Of a stretch of DNA of 34,637 nucleotides, positions 14,999-22,875 are shown piece by piece (position 1 is the stretch's first letter; each line of letters opens with the position of its first letter). Source of the stretch: Rhodobacteraceae bacterium PARR1. GTDB lineage: Bacteria; Pseudomonadota; Alphaproteobacteria; Rhodobacterales; Rhodobacteraceae. The notes below the pieces were generated by a model. That model was not told the origin of the DNA, made no database searches, and worked only from the letters and a program-made list of their open reading frames with translations. The stretch lies in contig NKIT01000026.1 in NCBI GenBank assembly GCA_002256185.1, positions 1 to 34,637 of the forward strand, given 5' to 3'. The position numbers were made by a program, and so were the translations under genes.

Positions 14999-15625
14999 AT
15001 GGAACCAGATCAGGTGCGGGCGCTGTTCACGCGGGGCGACGGCAGCTATCTTTGTGCACGCTGGGGACGACCCATCGTGCCGGTGGTCTTTGGGGTCGAG
15101 GATGCCACGCTGTCAGTGCTGAAAGGCGCAATCGAGGCCGTTGTGACCCTTGCCAACCATCGCATGGCCGAAACCGACCCGGAACTGGGTGCGAACCTGA
15201 TGGTGTTCTTTTGCCGCGATTGGGCGGAACTGCTTCAGGTGCCGGGGCTGGACCGTCTGGTGCCGGACCTTGGGCCACTGTGTGATCGGCTGACGGTGGC
15301 AGCGGCGAACCAGTACCGGATTTTCCGCTTTGACCCCACGGGCGCGATCCGGGCGGCTTTCGTGTTCTTGCGGATGGATGATCATCTGTCCGCGGTTCCG
15401 GCGGAAACGCTGGCGCTGTCTCAGGCGGTGCAGACGATCCTGTTGTGGTCCGATCGGGCTTTCATGGACGCGGCCCCTTTGGCGCAACTGCCCGATGGCA
15501 CGGTGATCCTGCGCCCCGACATCGCGGGCGTGATCCGCGCGGCCTATGACCCGGTTCTGCCCGCTGTGGCGGAAGATGCAAGCCATGCCTTGCGGCTGGC
15601 TGCGCGTTTGCCACGCCCGCAATGA
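14999..15625 (+). CDS. conserved protein of unknown function between ruvB and ybgC
   Basis: I do not recognise a characterised family. The product has 208 residues from the ATG at 14999, chosen because TGGAGG lies 5 nt upstream; an in-frame ATG at 14969 has no such site. It appears cytosolic and globular with no signal or membrane segment, and has regular alternating strands and helices (RPIVPVVFGVEDATLSVL, LGANLMVFFCRDWAEL, YRIFRFDPTGAIRAAFVFLR). My impression is that unknown proteins of this kind accompany the ruv-tol junction in related genomes, which would suggest a housekeeping role, but I cannot verify that. It ends 52 nt before ybgC. Confidence 0.8.
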   Translation: MEPDQVRALFTRGDGSYLCARWGRPIVPVVFGVEDATLSVLKGAIEAVVTLANHRMAETDPELGANLMVFFCRDWAELLQVPGLDRLVPDLGPLCDRLTVAAANQYRIFRFDPTGAIRAAFVFLRMDDHLSAVPAETLALSQAVQTILLWSDRAFMDAAPLAQLPDGTVILRPDIAGVIRAAYDPVLPAVAEDASHALRLAARLPRPQ

Positions 15626-15677
15626 CCCACAAAAGGTGCGCGATGACTGCCACCCCACTCCCGCGCAAAGGCCCGCC

Positions 15678-16073
15678 ATGACGTCCGAACCACTGACCAT
15701 GCGCGTTTATTACGAGGATACCGACCTTGCCGGGATCGTTTATTACGCGAATTATCTGAAGTTCATCGAACGCGGGCGGACCGAGTTTGTTCGGGCGCGG
15801 GGGGTCGATCAGGGGCGGCTGAAGGCGGAAGAGGGCATTGTCTTTGCTGTGCGGCGGGTCGAGGCGGATTACCTGTCGCCAGCGCGGTTTGATGACCTGT
15901 TGATGGTGGAAACGGTCGTGGCCGAGTTGAAAGGGGCCTCCATCGTGATGGACCAGTCCGTCACGCGCGCCGGGGTGGTGCTGTTTCGCGCCAAGGTGAC
16001 ACTGGTTTGCCTGAATGATGCCGGTCGGGCGCAGCGGATGCCCGATGCGGTGCGGGCGGCCTTGGCGGGCTGA
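15678..16073 (+). CDS. ybgC: Tol-Pal system-associated acyl-CoA thioesterase YbgC
   Basis: This 131-residue single hotdog-fold protein has the 4-hydroxybenzoyl-CoA thioesterase signature YYEDTDLAGIVYYANYLKFI (11-30), with D16 as the likely catalytic aspartate. YbgC hydrolyses short or long acyl-CoA and is linked to phospholipid metabolism; its gene habitually starts tol-pal clusters. The ATG at 15678 follows AAAGG at 6 nt. A longer in-frame extension overlaps the upstream gene and lacks the fold. Confidence 0.95.
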   Translation: MTSEPLTMRVYYEDTDLAGIVYYANYLKFIERGRTEFVRARGVDQGRLKAEEGIVFAVRRVEADYLSPARFDDLLMVETVVAELKGASIVMDQSVTRAGVVLFRAKVTLVCLNDAGRAQRMPDAVRAALAG

Positions 16074-16159
16074 GCCATTGTTTCCACCCGGCAAACCGAG
16101 CCGCCACGCCGCAAAAGGCGGCCCAAGCGCGCGGCAACCCGCCGTCTGACGCAGATGTG

Positions 16160-16189
16160 TTGGCTTTTCCCTTTGAATCCGGGTAGAAT
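16160..16189 (+). promoter_or_regulatory. sigma-70-type promoter for tolQ
   Basis: TTGGCT (16160-16165) and TAGAAT (16184-16189) are 18 nt apart in the 167 nt gap after ybgC, 51 nt before the tolQ start. Both boxes match the consensus well for a GC-rich genome, so the tol genes probably have their own promoter. Confidence 0.6.
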
Positions 16190-16240
16190 CACGCCTAAAC
16201 GCGCCATCGGAACAGATGGCCGACAACAAGAGCAGGCGTA

Positions 16241-16936
16241 ATGGAACCCCAAACACTCGCTGCGGCGCAGGAGATTGATTTCTCTGTGCTGGCGCTTTTC
16301 ATGAAGGCGACCCTGACCAACAAGCTGGTGCTGATGTCGCTTTTGGCGATGAGCTTCTGGTCATGGTCGATCATCGTGCAACGGATTTTGACCTTCCGCC
16401 GCGCGCGGGAAGAGGCGGCGGTGTTTGATCGTGCCTTCTGGTCGGGTGACCCGCTGGATGAGCTTTTTGAACGGCTTGGCCCCACGCCCGAGGGCGCGTC
16501 AGAGCGGATTTTCGCGGCCGGGATGATGGAATGGCGGCGCAGCCATCGGCAGGATGGCGGGCTGATCGCGGGCGCACAGGCGCGGATTGACCGGGCGATG
16601 GATGTGGCCATCGCGCGGGAATCCGAGGTGCTGAACAAGGGGCTGTCCTTCCTTGCCACCACCGGGGCGACCGCGCCCTTCATCGGCTTGTTCGGAACGG
16701 TCTGGGGGATCAAGCACAGCTTTGAGCAAATCGCCATCAGCCAGAACACCAACCTCGCCGTCGTGGCACCGGGCATCGCCGAGGCGCTGTTGGCCACCGC
16801 TGTGGGTCTGGTCGCGGCCATTCCGGCGGTGATCGCCTATAACAAGCTGAACGCCGACAGTGAGCGTATCCTTGGCGGCTATGAAAGTTTCGCCGACGAG
16901 TTTTCCACCATCCTGTCGCGCCAGTTGGACGCCTGA
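16241..16936 (+). CDS. tolQ: Tol-Pal inner-membrane proton-channel protein TolQ
   Basis: The 231-residue protein is a MotA/ExbB-family member with three membrane helices: one near 28-48 and two in the C-terminal half (SFLATTGATAPFIGLFGTVWG and AEALLATAVGLVAAIPAVIA). The conserved GATAPFIGLFGTVWGI and AVVAPGIAEALLATAVGL motifs are present. With TolR it converts the proton gradient into movement of TolA for outer-membrane constriction at division. tolR follows 3 nt after the stop. Confidence 0.97.
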   Translation: MEPQTLAAAQEIDFSVLALFMKATLTNKLVLMSLLAMSFWSWSIIVQRILTFRRAREEAAVFDRAFWSGDPLDELFERLGPTPEGASERIFAAGMMEWRRSHRQDGGLIAGAQARIDRAMDVAIARESEVLNKGLSFLATTGATAPFIGLFGTVWGIKHSFEQIAISQNTNLAVVAPGIAEALLATAVGLVAAIPAVIAYNKLNADSERILGGYESFADEFSTILSRQLDA

Positions 16937-16939
16937 GCC

Positions 16940-17431
16940 ATGGCGGGCGGGATCGCAAAAAAGGCAGGCGGCGGCGGGCGGCGCGGGCGCAGGCGCGGTG
17001 GCGCGGCGCAGATGTCGGAAATCAACGTCACGCCGTTCATTGACGTGATGCTGGTGCTGCTGATCATCTTCATGGTCGCCGCCCCGATGCTGACCGTGGG
17101 TGTGCCGATCAAGCTGCCGGAAACGGCGGCCAATGCTTTGCCCACCGAACAGGAAGAGCCGCTGACGATCACACTGACCGCCGACGGCACGTTGTCGATC
17201 ATGACCACCGAAGTGGCCGAGGCAGACCTGATCCCCAAGCTAGAGGCGATTGCCGCTGAGCGTACCTCGAAAAAGGTGTTCCTGCGGGCGGACGGGTCCA
17301 TTCCTTACGAAAAGGTGGCGCAGGTGATGGGCGCGCTGAATGCGGGCGGTTTCAATGAAATCGGTCTGGTGACCGACGCCCAAGGCCCGACCTTCGGCGC
17401 GGATGCCGCTGGGGCCGGAACAGACGGTTAA
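16940..17431 (+). CDS. tolR: Tol-Pal inner-membrane protein TolR
   Basis: The 163-residue ExbD/TolR protein has a glycine/arginine-rich cytoplasmic start (GGGGRRGRRRGG), one membrane helix with the channel aspartate D35 in VTPFIDVMLVLLIIFMVAAP, and a periplasmic domain ending with a glycine/alanine tail. It partners with TolQ as the proton-conducting stator. Its end overlaps the proposed tolA start by 29 nt. Confidence 0.97.
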   Translation: MAGGIAKKAGGGGRRGRRRGGAAQMSEINVTPFIDVMLVLLIIFMVAAPMLTVGVPIKLPETAANALPTEQEEPLTITLTADGTLSIMTTEVAEADLIPKLEAIAAERTSKKVFLRADGSIPYEKVAQVMGALNAGGFNEIGLVTDAQGPTFGADAAGAGTDG

Positions 17432-18659
17432 GACCGGGAACAGACGGAAGTTGGAAAGAACCGGCACCATCGTATCGGGCGCGCTGCATGCGGCTCTGCT
17501 CCTCTGGGTCATTCTGGGGGATTGGCTGTTCATGTCCAAGGACTTGCCCGAGGTGGAGATCGCCCAAGTGTCGATCATGTCCGAAAGCGATTTCCAGTCG
17601 ATGGTCGCGGCGGCCCCCAAGGCGGCGGACACGCCGGTGGAAACGCCGCCCGAACAGCCGCAGCCCGCCCAGCCAGAGGCGACACCCCCGCCGCAGCCTG
17701 AAACACCGCCTCAGCCCGTGGCCATCGAAGAACCCTTGCCGCAGGATTTGCCGGTTGAGGCTGTGCCGCAGCCCTTGGAAACACCCGACCCCGTGGCCCC
17801 CATCGCAGAGACCGAACAGCCGATCCCGGCACCCCTTTCCAGCGAACGGCCCAAACCCCGCCCGGTGGACCGTGTCGCGTCTGTCCCGGTTGATACGCCC
17901 AGCGATGCGCCCGAAGTGGCGGATACGCCGACGCCTGAGGTGTCCGATCAACCTGCGCCCGATGCCCAGATCGTCGAGGAACAGCAGCCCGAAGCCGCGC
18001 CCGAAGAGGCCACGACCCAGATCGTGACCGAAGCGGTCGAGACCGAGGATAACGCGCCCCAGCTTGCCCCGACGACCAGCCTGAAACCCCGCTCGCGCCC
18101 CGCGCAGGTGGCTGAGGCCCCGGTGGAAGACCCCGCACCCGAAACGCCGCCAGAGACGCCCACCGAAACGCCGCCAGAAACGCCGCCCGAAGATGCCGTG
18201 GCTGATGCCGTTGCCGCTGCGGTGGCCGAGGCGCAAGACCCCGTGGCCGACGCGGTGGCCGATGCCGTGGCACAGGCGGCGGCGGACAGTGCGGTGACGT
18301 CTGATACTGGCGGGCAGGGCACTGCCGCCGCGGGTCCGCCGCTGACCGGGGGCGAATTGGACGGGATGCGCGTTGCGGTCAATGCCTGCTGGAACGTCGG
18401 TTCCATGTCGATGGAGGCGTTGCGGACCACGGTCGTCGTGCGTTTCAGCATCAACCCCGACGGCAAGCCGGATGCCGCCTCGATCGAGTTGATCGATTCG
18501 ACGGGCGGGTCGGGCAGTTCGGTGACGCAGGCCTTTGAGACTGCCCGCCGCGCCATCGTGCGCTGCGGGGCGCGTGGCTTTCCGTTGCCGCCCGAAAAAT
18601 ATGAGACGTGGAAGGTCTTTGAGATCGAATTCGACCCTGATGAGATGCGCCTGCGCTGA
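17403..18659 (+). CDS. tolA: Tol-Pal bridging protein TolA (proline/glutamate-rich domain II)
   Basis: The 418-residue protein has an N-terminal membrane anchor (TIVSGALHAALLLWVILGDW, ~22-41), a long low-complexity periplasmic stretch, and a C-terminal domain III (about 320-418) with the paired cysteines of NACWNVG and VRCGARG. Unlike the alanine/lysine helix of enteric TolA, domain II here is proline- and acid-rich, with PETPPETPTETPPETPPE repeats followed by an AVADAVAAAVAEAQ helix-like segment. TolA links TolQR to Pal and TolB. The start is uncertain: the ATG at 17403 overlaps tolR and has no clear ribosome site. A TTG at 17451, closer to the anchor, is an alternative. Confidence 0.93.
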   Translation: MPLGPEQTVKTGNRRKLERTGTIVSGALHAALLLWVILGDWLFMSKDLPEVEIAQVSIMSESDFQSMVAAAPKAADTPVETPPEQPQPAQPEATPPPQPETPPQPVAIEEPLPQDLPVEAVPQPLETPDPVAPIAETEQPIPAPLSSERPKPRPVDRVASVPVDTPSDAPEVADTPTPEVSDQPAPDAQIVEEQQPEAAPEEATTQIVTEAVETEDNAPQLAPTTSLKPRSRPAQVAEAPVEDPAPETPPETPTETPPETPPEDAVADAVAAAVAEAQDPVADAVADAVAQAAADSAVTSDTGGQGTAAAGPPLTGGELDGMRVAVNACWNVGSMSMEALRTTVVVRFSINPDGKPDAASIELIDSTGGSGSSVTQAFETARRAIVRCGARGFPLPPEKYETWKVFEIEFDPDEMRLR

Positions 18660-18738
18660 TGGCGCGAAGGTGAACCCGATAGCTCTGCCGTTCGCGGCAT
18701 ATTGAAATGAACCTGAACCCGAGGAGAAAGAGGATAAG

Positions 18739-20085
18739 ATGACGATGTTCAAAGCCCTCTCCCCCGTTATCGCACTGGCCACGGCGGCTTTTGTCGCGCT
18801 GACCGGCCTTTCCACCCCCGTGGCGGCACAAGAACCGCCGCGCATCCGCCTGACGGATGGCGTGATCGAACCCCTTCCCTTTGCCGCGCCGCTCTTTGTC
18901 GCGGAAAATGGCGGGGCGGGCGAATATGCTGCGCAACTGACCGGCGTGGTGGCGGCGGACCTGTCGGGAACCGGGTTGTTCCGCGAGATTCCGCAATCGG
19001 CCCATATCAGCCAGATCACCGGCTTTGACGCACCGGTGGCCTTTGCCGATTGGCAGGCGATCAACGCGCAGGTCTTGATCACCGGGGCGGTGCAGGCGTC
19101 GGGCGATCAGATCGTGGTCAAGTTCCGGCTGTTTGACGTGTTCAACGGCCAACAGATGGGCGAGGGGCTGCAATTCGTGGGCACGCCCGCCACATGGCGA
19201 CGGATGGCGCATAAGGTGGCCGATGCGGTCTATTCGCGGGTGACGGGCGAGGGTCCGTATTTCGACAGCCGCGTGGTCTATGTCAGCGAATCTGGGCCAA
19301 AGAGCCAGCGCGTGAAGCGTCTGGCGGTGATGGATTACGACGGGCAGAACGTGGCTTACCTGAGTGACGGTGCCTCCATCGTGCTGGCGCCGCGCTTTTC
19401 GCCTGCGGGGAACCAGATCCTGTTCACGTCGTATGCCACCGGTTTCCCTGCGATCTATCTGATGGATGTGGGCAGCCTGAGCGTGCAGCCCTTGGGTCAG
19501 TTGGACAATGGCACCATGACCTTTGCGCCGCGCTTTGCCCCGGATGGGCGGACCGTGGTCTATAGTCTGGAACGTGGCGGCAATACCGACATCTACGCGC
19601 TGGACATCGGATCGGGTCAGGTGCGGCAATTGACCAATGCGCCGTCGATTGAAACCGCGCCCAGCTTCAGCCCGGATGGCAGCCAGATCGTCTTTGAATC
19701 CGACCGCACGGGTGGCCAGCAAATCTATGTCATGTCGGCAGGTGGTGGTGAGCCGCAGCGGATTTCCGGCGGCGAAGGCCGCTATGGCACCCCGGTTTGG
19801 TCACCGCAGGGCGATTACATCGCCTTCACCAAGCAGAACAAGGGCCGCTTCCACATCGGCGTGATGCGCACCGATGGGTCCGAAGAACGTCTGCTGACCT
19901 CGTCCTTCCTTGATGAGGGTCCGACATGGTCGCCCAATGGGCGCGTGATCATGTTCACCCGCGAAACGGCGGGCGAGGGCGGTCAGGCGCAATTGTTCAG
20001 CGTTGATGTGTTCGGGCGCAATCTGCGTCAGGTGCCGACCAATGGTCCGGCCTCTGACCCGGCATGGTCGCCCTTGCTGCCGTAA
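18739..20085 (+). CDS. tolB: Tol-Pal periplasmic beta-propeller protein TolB
   Basis: The 448-residue protein has a Sec signal peptide ([20 protein letters not shown]..., ending near PVAAQ at 31), an N-terminal domain ([20 protein letters not shown]) and a six-bladed propeller of PD40 repeats, seen as repeated FSPDG/FAPDG/WSPQG/WSPNG units (for example [48 protein letters not shown]). TolB binds Pal and the TolA C-terminus. GAGGAGAAAGAGG precedes the start. It lies 79 nt after tolA. Confidence 0.97.
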   Translation: MTMFKALSPVIALATAAFVALTGLSTPVAAQEPPRIRLTDGVIEPLPFAAPLFVAENGGAGEYAAQLTGVVAADLSGTGLFREIPQSAHISQITGFDAPVAFADWQAINAQVLITGAVQASGDQIVVKFRLFDVFNGQQMGEGLQFVGTPATWRRMAHKVADAVYSRVTGEGPYFDSRVVYVSESGPKSQRVKRLAVMDYDGQNVAYLSDGASIVLAPRFSPAGNQILFTSYATGFPAIYLMDVGSLSVQPLGQLDNGTMTFAPRFAPDGRTVVYSLERGGNTDIYALDIGSGQVRQLTNAPSIETAPSFSPDGSQIVFESDRTGGQQIYVMSAGGGEPQRISGGEGRYGTPVWSPQGDYIAFTKQNKGRFHIGVMRTDGSEERLLTSSFLDEGPTWSPNGRVIMFTRETAGEGGQAQLFSVDVFGRNLRQVPTNGPASDPAWSPLLP

Positions 20086-20104
20086 AGGCCGCGCAAAACC
20101 CTTA

Positions 20105-20125
20105 GCCGCCGATTCCCCCGGCGGC
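20105..20125 (+). terminator. hairpin between tolB and pal
   Basis: GCCGCCG (20105-20111) pairs with CGGCGGC (20119-20125) around ATTCCCC, 19 nt after the tolB stop. There is no T-run. TATGAT at 20136-20141 could be a -10 box for a separate pal transcript, but no good -35 precedes it. It probably tunes the high Pal to TolB ratio. Confidence 0.35.
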
Positions 20126-20182
20126 GCAACCCTGCTATGATGGCCGCAAAATCGAGCCAACAAACACAAAGGAACGACGAAG

Positions 20183-20722
20183 ATGAGCATTCTTCCCAAG
20201 GCCCTGCTTCTGGTCGCCACGCTGGCCCTTGCGGCTTGTAACAACCCCGACCGCTTTGGTGCGGGCGGTGCGGATGGGCTGGGCGCGGGCGGCCTGAACG
20301 GTGCTGGCGCGGGCGGCGTGGGTGTCGACGGTCTGGGTGATCCCAGCAACCCGCAATCCATCGCCTATTTCAACCAGACCGTTGGCGACCGCATCCTGTT
20401 TGCGGTGGACCAGTCCACCCTGTCGCCCGAAGGCCGGATGATCCTGCAAGGTCAGGCGCAGTGGTTGCAGGCCAACCCGCAATATGCCGCCGTGATCGAA
20501 GGCCACGCCGACGAACAGGGCACGCGCGAATACAACCTTGCGCTGGGGGCACGCCGTGCCTCTGCCGTGCAGCAATTCCTGATCTCGCAAGGCATCGCCC
20601 CGACCCGGTTGCAGACCGTGTCTTATGGCAAGGAACGCCCGCTGGCGGTGTGCTCGGACGAGACCTGCTACGGCAAGAACCGTCGCGCGGTGACCGTGCT
20701 GCAAATCGGCGCGGGGGTCTGA
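20183..20722 (+). CDS. pal: peptidoglycan-associated lipoprotein Pal
   Basis: The 179-residue lipoprotein has a perfect lipobox LAAC (C19), so it is lipid-anchored in the outer membrane. A glycine-rich linker (FGAGGADGLGAGG, then GAGAGGVGVDGLGD) leads to an OmpA-like domain (about 70-175) with VIEGHADEQGTREYNLALG, the meso-diaminopimelate binding loop. It anchors the outer membrane to peptidoglycan and cycles with TolB/TolA. A good AAAGGAA ribosome site lies upstream. Confidence 0.98.
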   Translation: MSILPKALLLVATLALAACNNPDRFGAGGADGLGAGGLNGAGAGGVGVDGLGDPSNPQSIAYFNQTVGDRILFAVDQSTLSPEGRMILQGQAQWLQANPQYAAVIEGHADEQGTREYNLALGARRASAVQQFLISQGIAPTRLQTVSYGKERPLAVCSDETCYGKNRRAVTVLQIGAGV

Positions 20723-20726
20723 TCCC

Positions 20727-21572
20727 ATGTTGAAAGGGCTTCGCCTGATCTGTCTGCTGGCGCTGGTGCCTGCCGCCGCCTTTGGGCAGGACCGGGCCCA
20801 GACACTGGCCGACATTCGGGCGGAGCTGTCCGCTTTGTCGGCCGATGTCGCGGCGCTGCGGAATGAACTTGTCACCACCGGCGCGGCCAGCACAGGGGCT
20901 GCCGGTGGGGATGCGCTGCAACGGATGGACACGATCGAGGCGCAGTTGTCGCAACTGACCGCCAAGGCCGAAGAGATCGAGTTGCGGCTGAACCGTGTCG
21001 TGACCGATGGCACGAACCGGATCGGCGATCTGGAATTCCGGCTGTGCGAACAGACCGAAGGCTGTGACATCGCCGCCTTGCCGACCACGCCGACGCTGGG
21101 GGGCGACACCGCCGCCGCAGCACCCGCGAGTGATCCTGTCGCCCCGGCGACCGACCCCGCCGCGCCGGCGGCTGACGTGCCGGAAATGGCCATGCAGGAA
21201 CAGGCAGACTTTGACCGGGCCAAGGAGGTGCTCGGTCAGGGTGACTTTCAAGCCGCTGCTGACCTCTTTGCGGCCTATGCCCAATCCTACCCGGGTGGCC
21301 CGCTGACCCAAGAGGCGCAGGTCTTGCGCGGCGATGCGCTGCGTCAGTCGGGCGATACCGCCAATGCGGCGCGGTCTTATCTGGATGCGTTTTCCGGTTT
21401 GCCCTCGGGCGGGAAAGCGCCAGAGGCGTTGCTGAAACTGGGCCAGTCGCTGGGCGATCTGGGCCAGACGCCAGAGGCTTGCGTGACCCTGACCGAAGTG
21501 GGCACGCGCTTCCCCGGCTCGGTTGAGGCCGGGACGGCGGCGACGGCGATGCAAGGTCTGGGCTGCCAGTGA
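20727..21572 (+). CDS. cpoB: cell division coordinator CpoB (YbgF)
   Basis: The 281-residue periplasmic protein starts with a signal peptide (MLKGLRLICLLALVPAAAFG). An N-terminal coiled coil follows (about 25-110; ADIRAELSALSADVAALRNE, then MDTIEAQLSQLTAKAEEIEL), then an Ala/Pro/Asp linker (about 125-155) and C-terminal TPR repeats (QADFDRAKEVLGQGDFQAAA and onward). CpoB ties Tol-Pal constriction to peptidoglycan synthesis. It lies 4 nt after pal, and its stop overlaps the tilS GTG. Confidence 0.93.
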   Translation: MLKGLRLICLLALVPAAAFGQDRAQTLADIRAELSALSADVAALRNELVTTGAASTGAAGGDALQRMDTIEAQLSQLTAKAEEIELRLNRVVTDGTNRIGDLEFRLCEQTEGCDIAALPTTPTLGGDTAAAAPASDPVAPATDPAAPAADVPEMAMQEQADFDRAKEVLGQGDFQAAADLFAAYAQSYPGGPLTQEAQVLRGDALRQSGDTANAARSYLDAFSGLPSGGKAPEALLKLGQSLGDLGQTPEACVTLTEVGTRFPGSVEAGTAATAMQGLGCQ

Positions 21573-22798
21573 CCGATAGCGCAGGCTTGCTGGCGGCGGT
21601 TGCCGCGGCCTTGCCTGAAGATGAACAGGCCATCGCGGTGGCCGTGTCGGGCGGGGGGGATTCCCTCGCCCTACTGCATTTGGCGCATCTGGTGGGGGCG
21701 CGGGTCCATGCGGTGACGGTGGATCACGGGTTGCGCGCAGGGGCGGCGGCAGAGGTGGCTTTGGTGGCGCGGCATTGCGCCGACTGGGGCATCCCGCATC
21801 AGGTTCTGGTCTGGGATCATGGCGGGCAGATCGCGGGCAATCTGATGGCGGCGGCGCGGACAGCACGTTACGCGCTGATGGCCGATTGGGCGCGGGGGGC
21901 TGGCGTGGGGACGGTCTGGCTGGCGCATACCGCCGACGATCAGGCCGAAGGCTTTCTGATGGCCTTGGCGCGGGGCGCGGGGTTGGACGGTTTGTCGGGG
22001 ATGCGGGCGGACTGGAGGGCGGATGGCGCCCGCTTTGCGCGGCCCTTGCTGGCTGTGTCACGTCAGGCGCTGCGCGACCATCTGACGCGTGCAGGCATTG
22101 CTTGGGCTGAAGACCCCAGCAACACCAATGACCGCTTCACCCGCGCCCGCATCCGCAAGGCGCTGGCGGTGCTGGAACCCTTGGGGCTTGGGGCGGCGCA
22201 ACTGGCGCAATCGGTGCAGCATCTGGCCACGGCGCGGGCCGCACTGGACCAGACCCTTGCCGGATGGGCCACGGATCATGTGCAGACCGTGGCGGGCCTG
22301 CTGCGGATCGAGCGTGCCGCCTTTGCCGCCCTGCCCGGTGAACAGCGCCGCCGGTTGCTGCTGGCGGGGCTGCGCTGGCTGAACCGCGCCGAATATCCGC
22401 CGCGCGGGGCCGATCAGGCGCGGTTTCTGGCCAGTTTGGCCCAAGGGCGGGGCGCCACCTTGCAGGGTGTGCGGGCCAAGGTCACGCCACGGGCGATTGT
22501 CCTGATGCGTGAAGGGCGGGCGGTTTTGGGGGTGACAGCACGGCCGGGATCGCTGTGGGATGGGCGCTGGAGGGTGGCTGGACCCTTTCCCGAACGGGCC
22601 GATCTTCGCGCCCTTGGGGCGGCTGGTCTGGCGCTGCGTCCCGACTGGCGCGATGCCGCTTTGCCGCGCGACGCGCTGCTGACCGCCCCCGCCGTCTGGT
22701 GCGGTGAAGCCCTGATTGCGGTGCCTTTGCTGGACGCGGCGCAGGGTTGGACATGCGAATATGTCGGGGAGTTCCGCTTATTCGTCTTATCGCATTGA
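21569..22798 (+). CDS. tilS: tRNA(Ile)-lysidine synthetase TilS
   Basis: The 409-residue ATP-pyrophosphatase changes C34 of the CAU-anticodon tRNA(Ile) to lysidine, switching it from AUG to AUA decoding. The PP-loop is VAVSGGGDSLALL (SGGGDS at 27-32), followed by VDHGLRAGAAAE and the family motif WLAHTADDQAEGFLMALARG (here with a phenylalanine after EG). ARIRKALAVLEPL follows later. The C-terminal part is divergent, as usual. The GTG start overlaps the cpoB stop (GTGA), indicating coupling. Confidence 0.94.
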   Translation: MTDSAGLLAAVAAALPEDEQAIAVAVSGGGDSLALLHLAHLVGARVHAVTVDHGLRAGAAAEVALVARHCADWGIPHQVLVWDHGGQIAGNLMAAARTARYALMADWARGAGVGTVWLAHTADDQAEGFLMALARGAGLDGLSGMRADWRADGARFARPLLAVSRQALRDHLTRAGIAWAEDPSNTNDRFTRARIRKALAVLEPLGLGAAQLAQSVQHLATARAALDQTLAGWATDHVQTVAGLLRIERAAFAALPGEQRRRLLLAGLRWLNRAEYPPRGADQARFLASLAQGRGATLQGVRAKVTPRAIVLMREGRAVLGVTARPGSLWDGRWRVAGPFPERADLRALGAAGLALRPDWRDAALPRDALLTAPAVWCGEALIAVPLLDAAQGWTCEYVGEFRLFVLSH

Positions 22799-22822
22799 AC
22801 GCCCCGCCTTTCTGTCTATCTT
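22795..22822 (+). promoter_or_regulatory. candidate ftsH promoter, possibly heat-shock type
   Basis: TTGAAC (22795-22800) and TATCTT (22817-22822) are 16 nt apart. The flanking bases (CATTGAAC and CTATCTTA) also resemble alphaproteobacterial sigma-32 promoters, which would fit ftsH. The -35 overlaps the end of tilS. Confidence 0.4.
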
Positions 22823-22875
22823 AGGTGACAAGGCCGCCGCCCTTGGGGGACGGCGCGCATCTGAGGAGAGTGTTC

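Noticed and set aside
17352-19082. 576-codon open frame on the minus strand
   Set aside because: It opposes tolR, tolA and tolB. Its product is glycine/arginine/histidine-rich low complexity caused by the repetitive TolA codons.
20370-22061. 563-codon minus-strand open frame
   Set aside because: Antisense to pal, cpoB and tilS. Proline/arginine-rich product without motifs.
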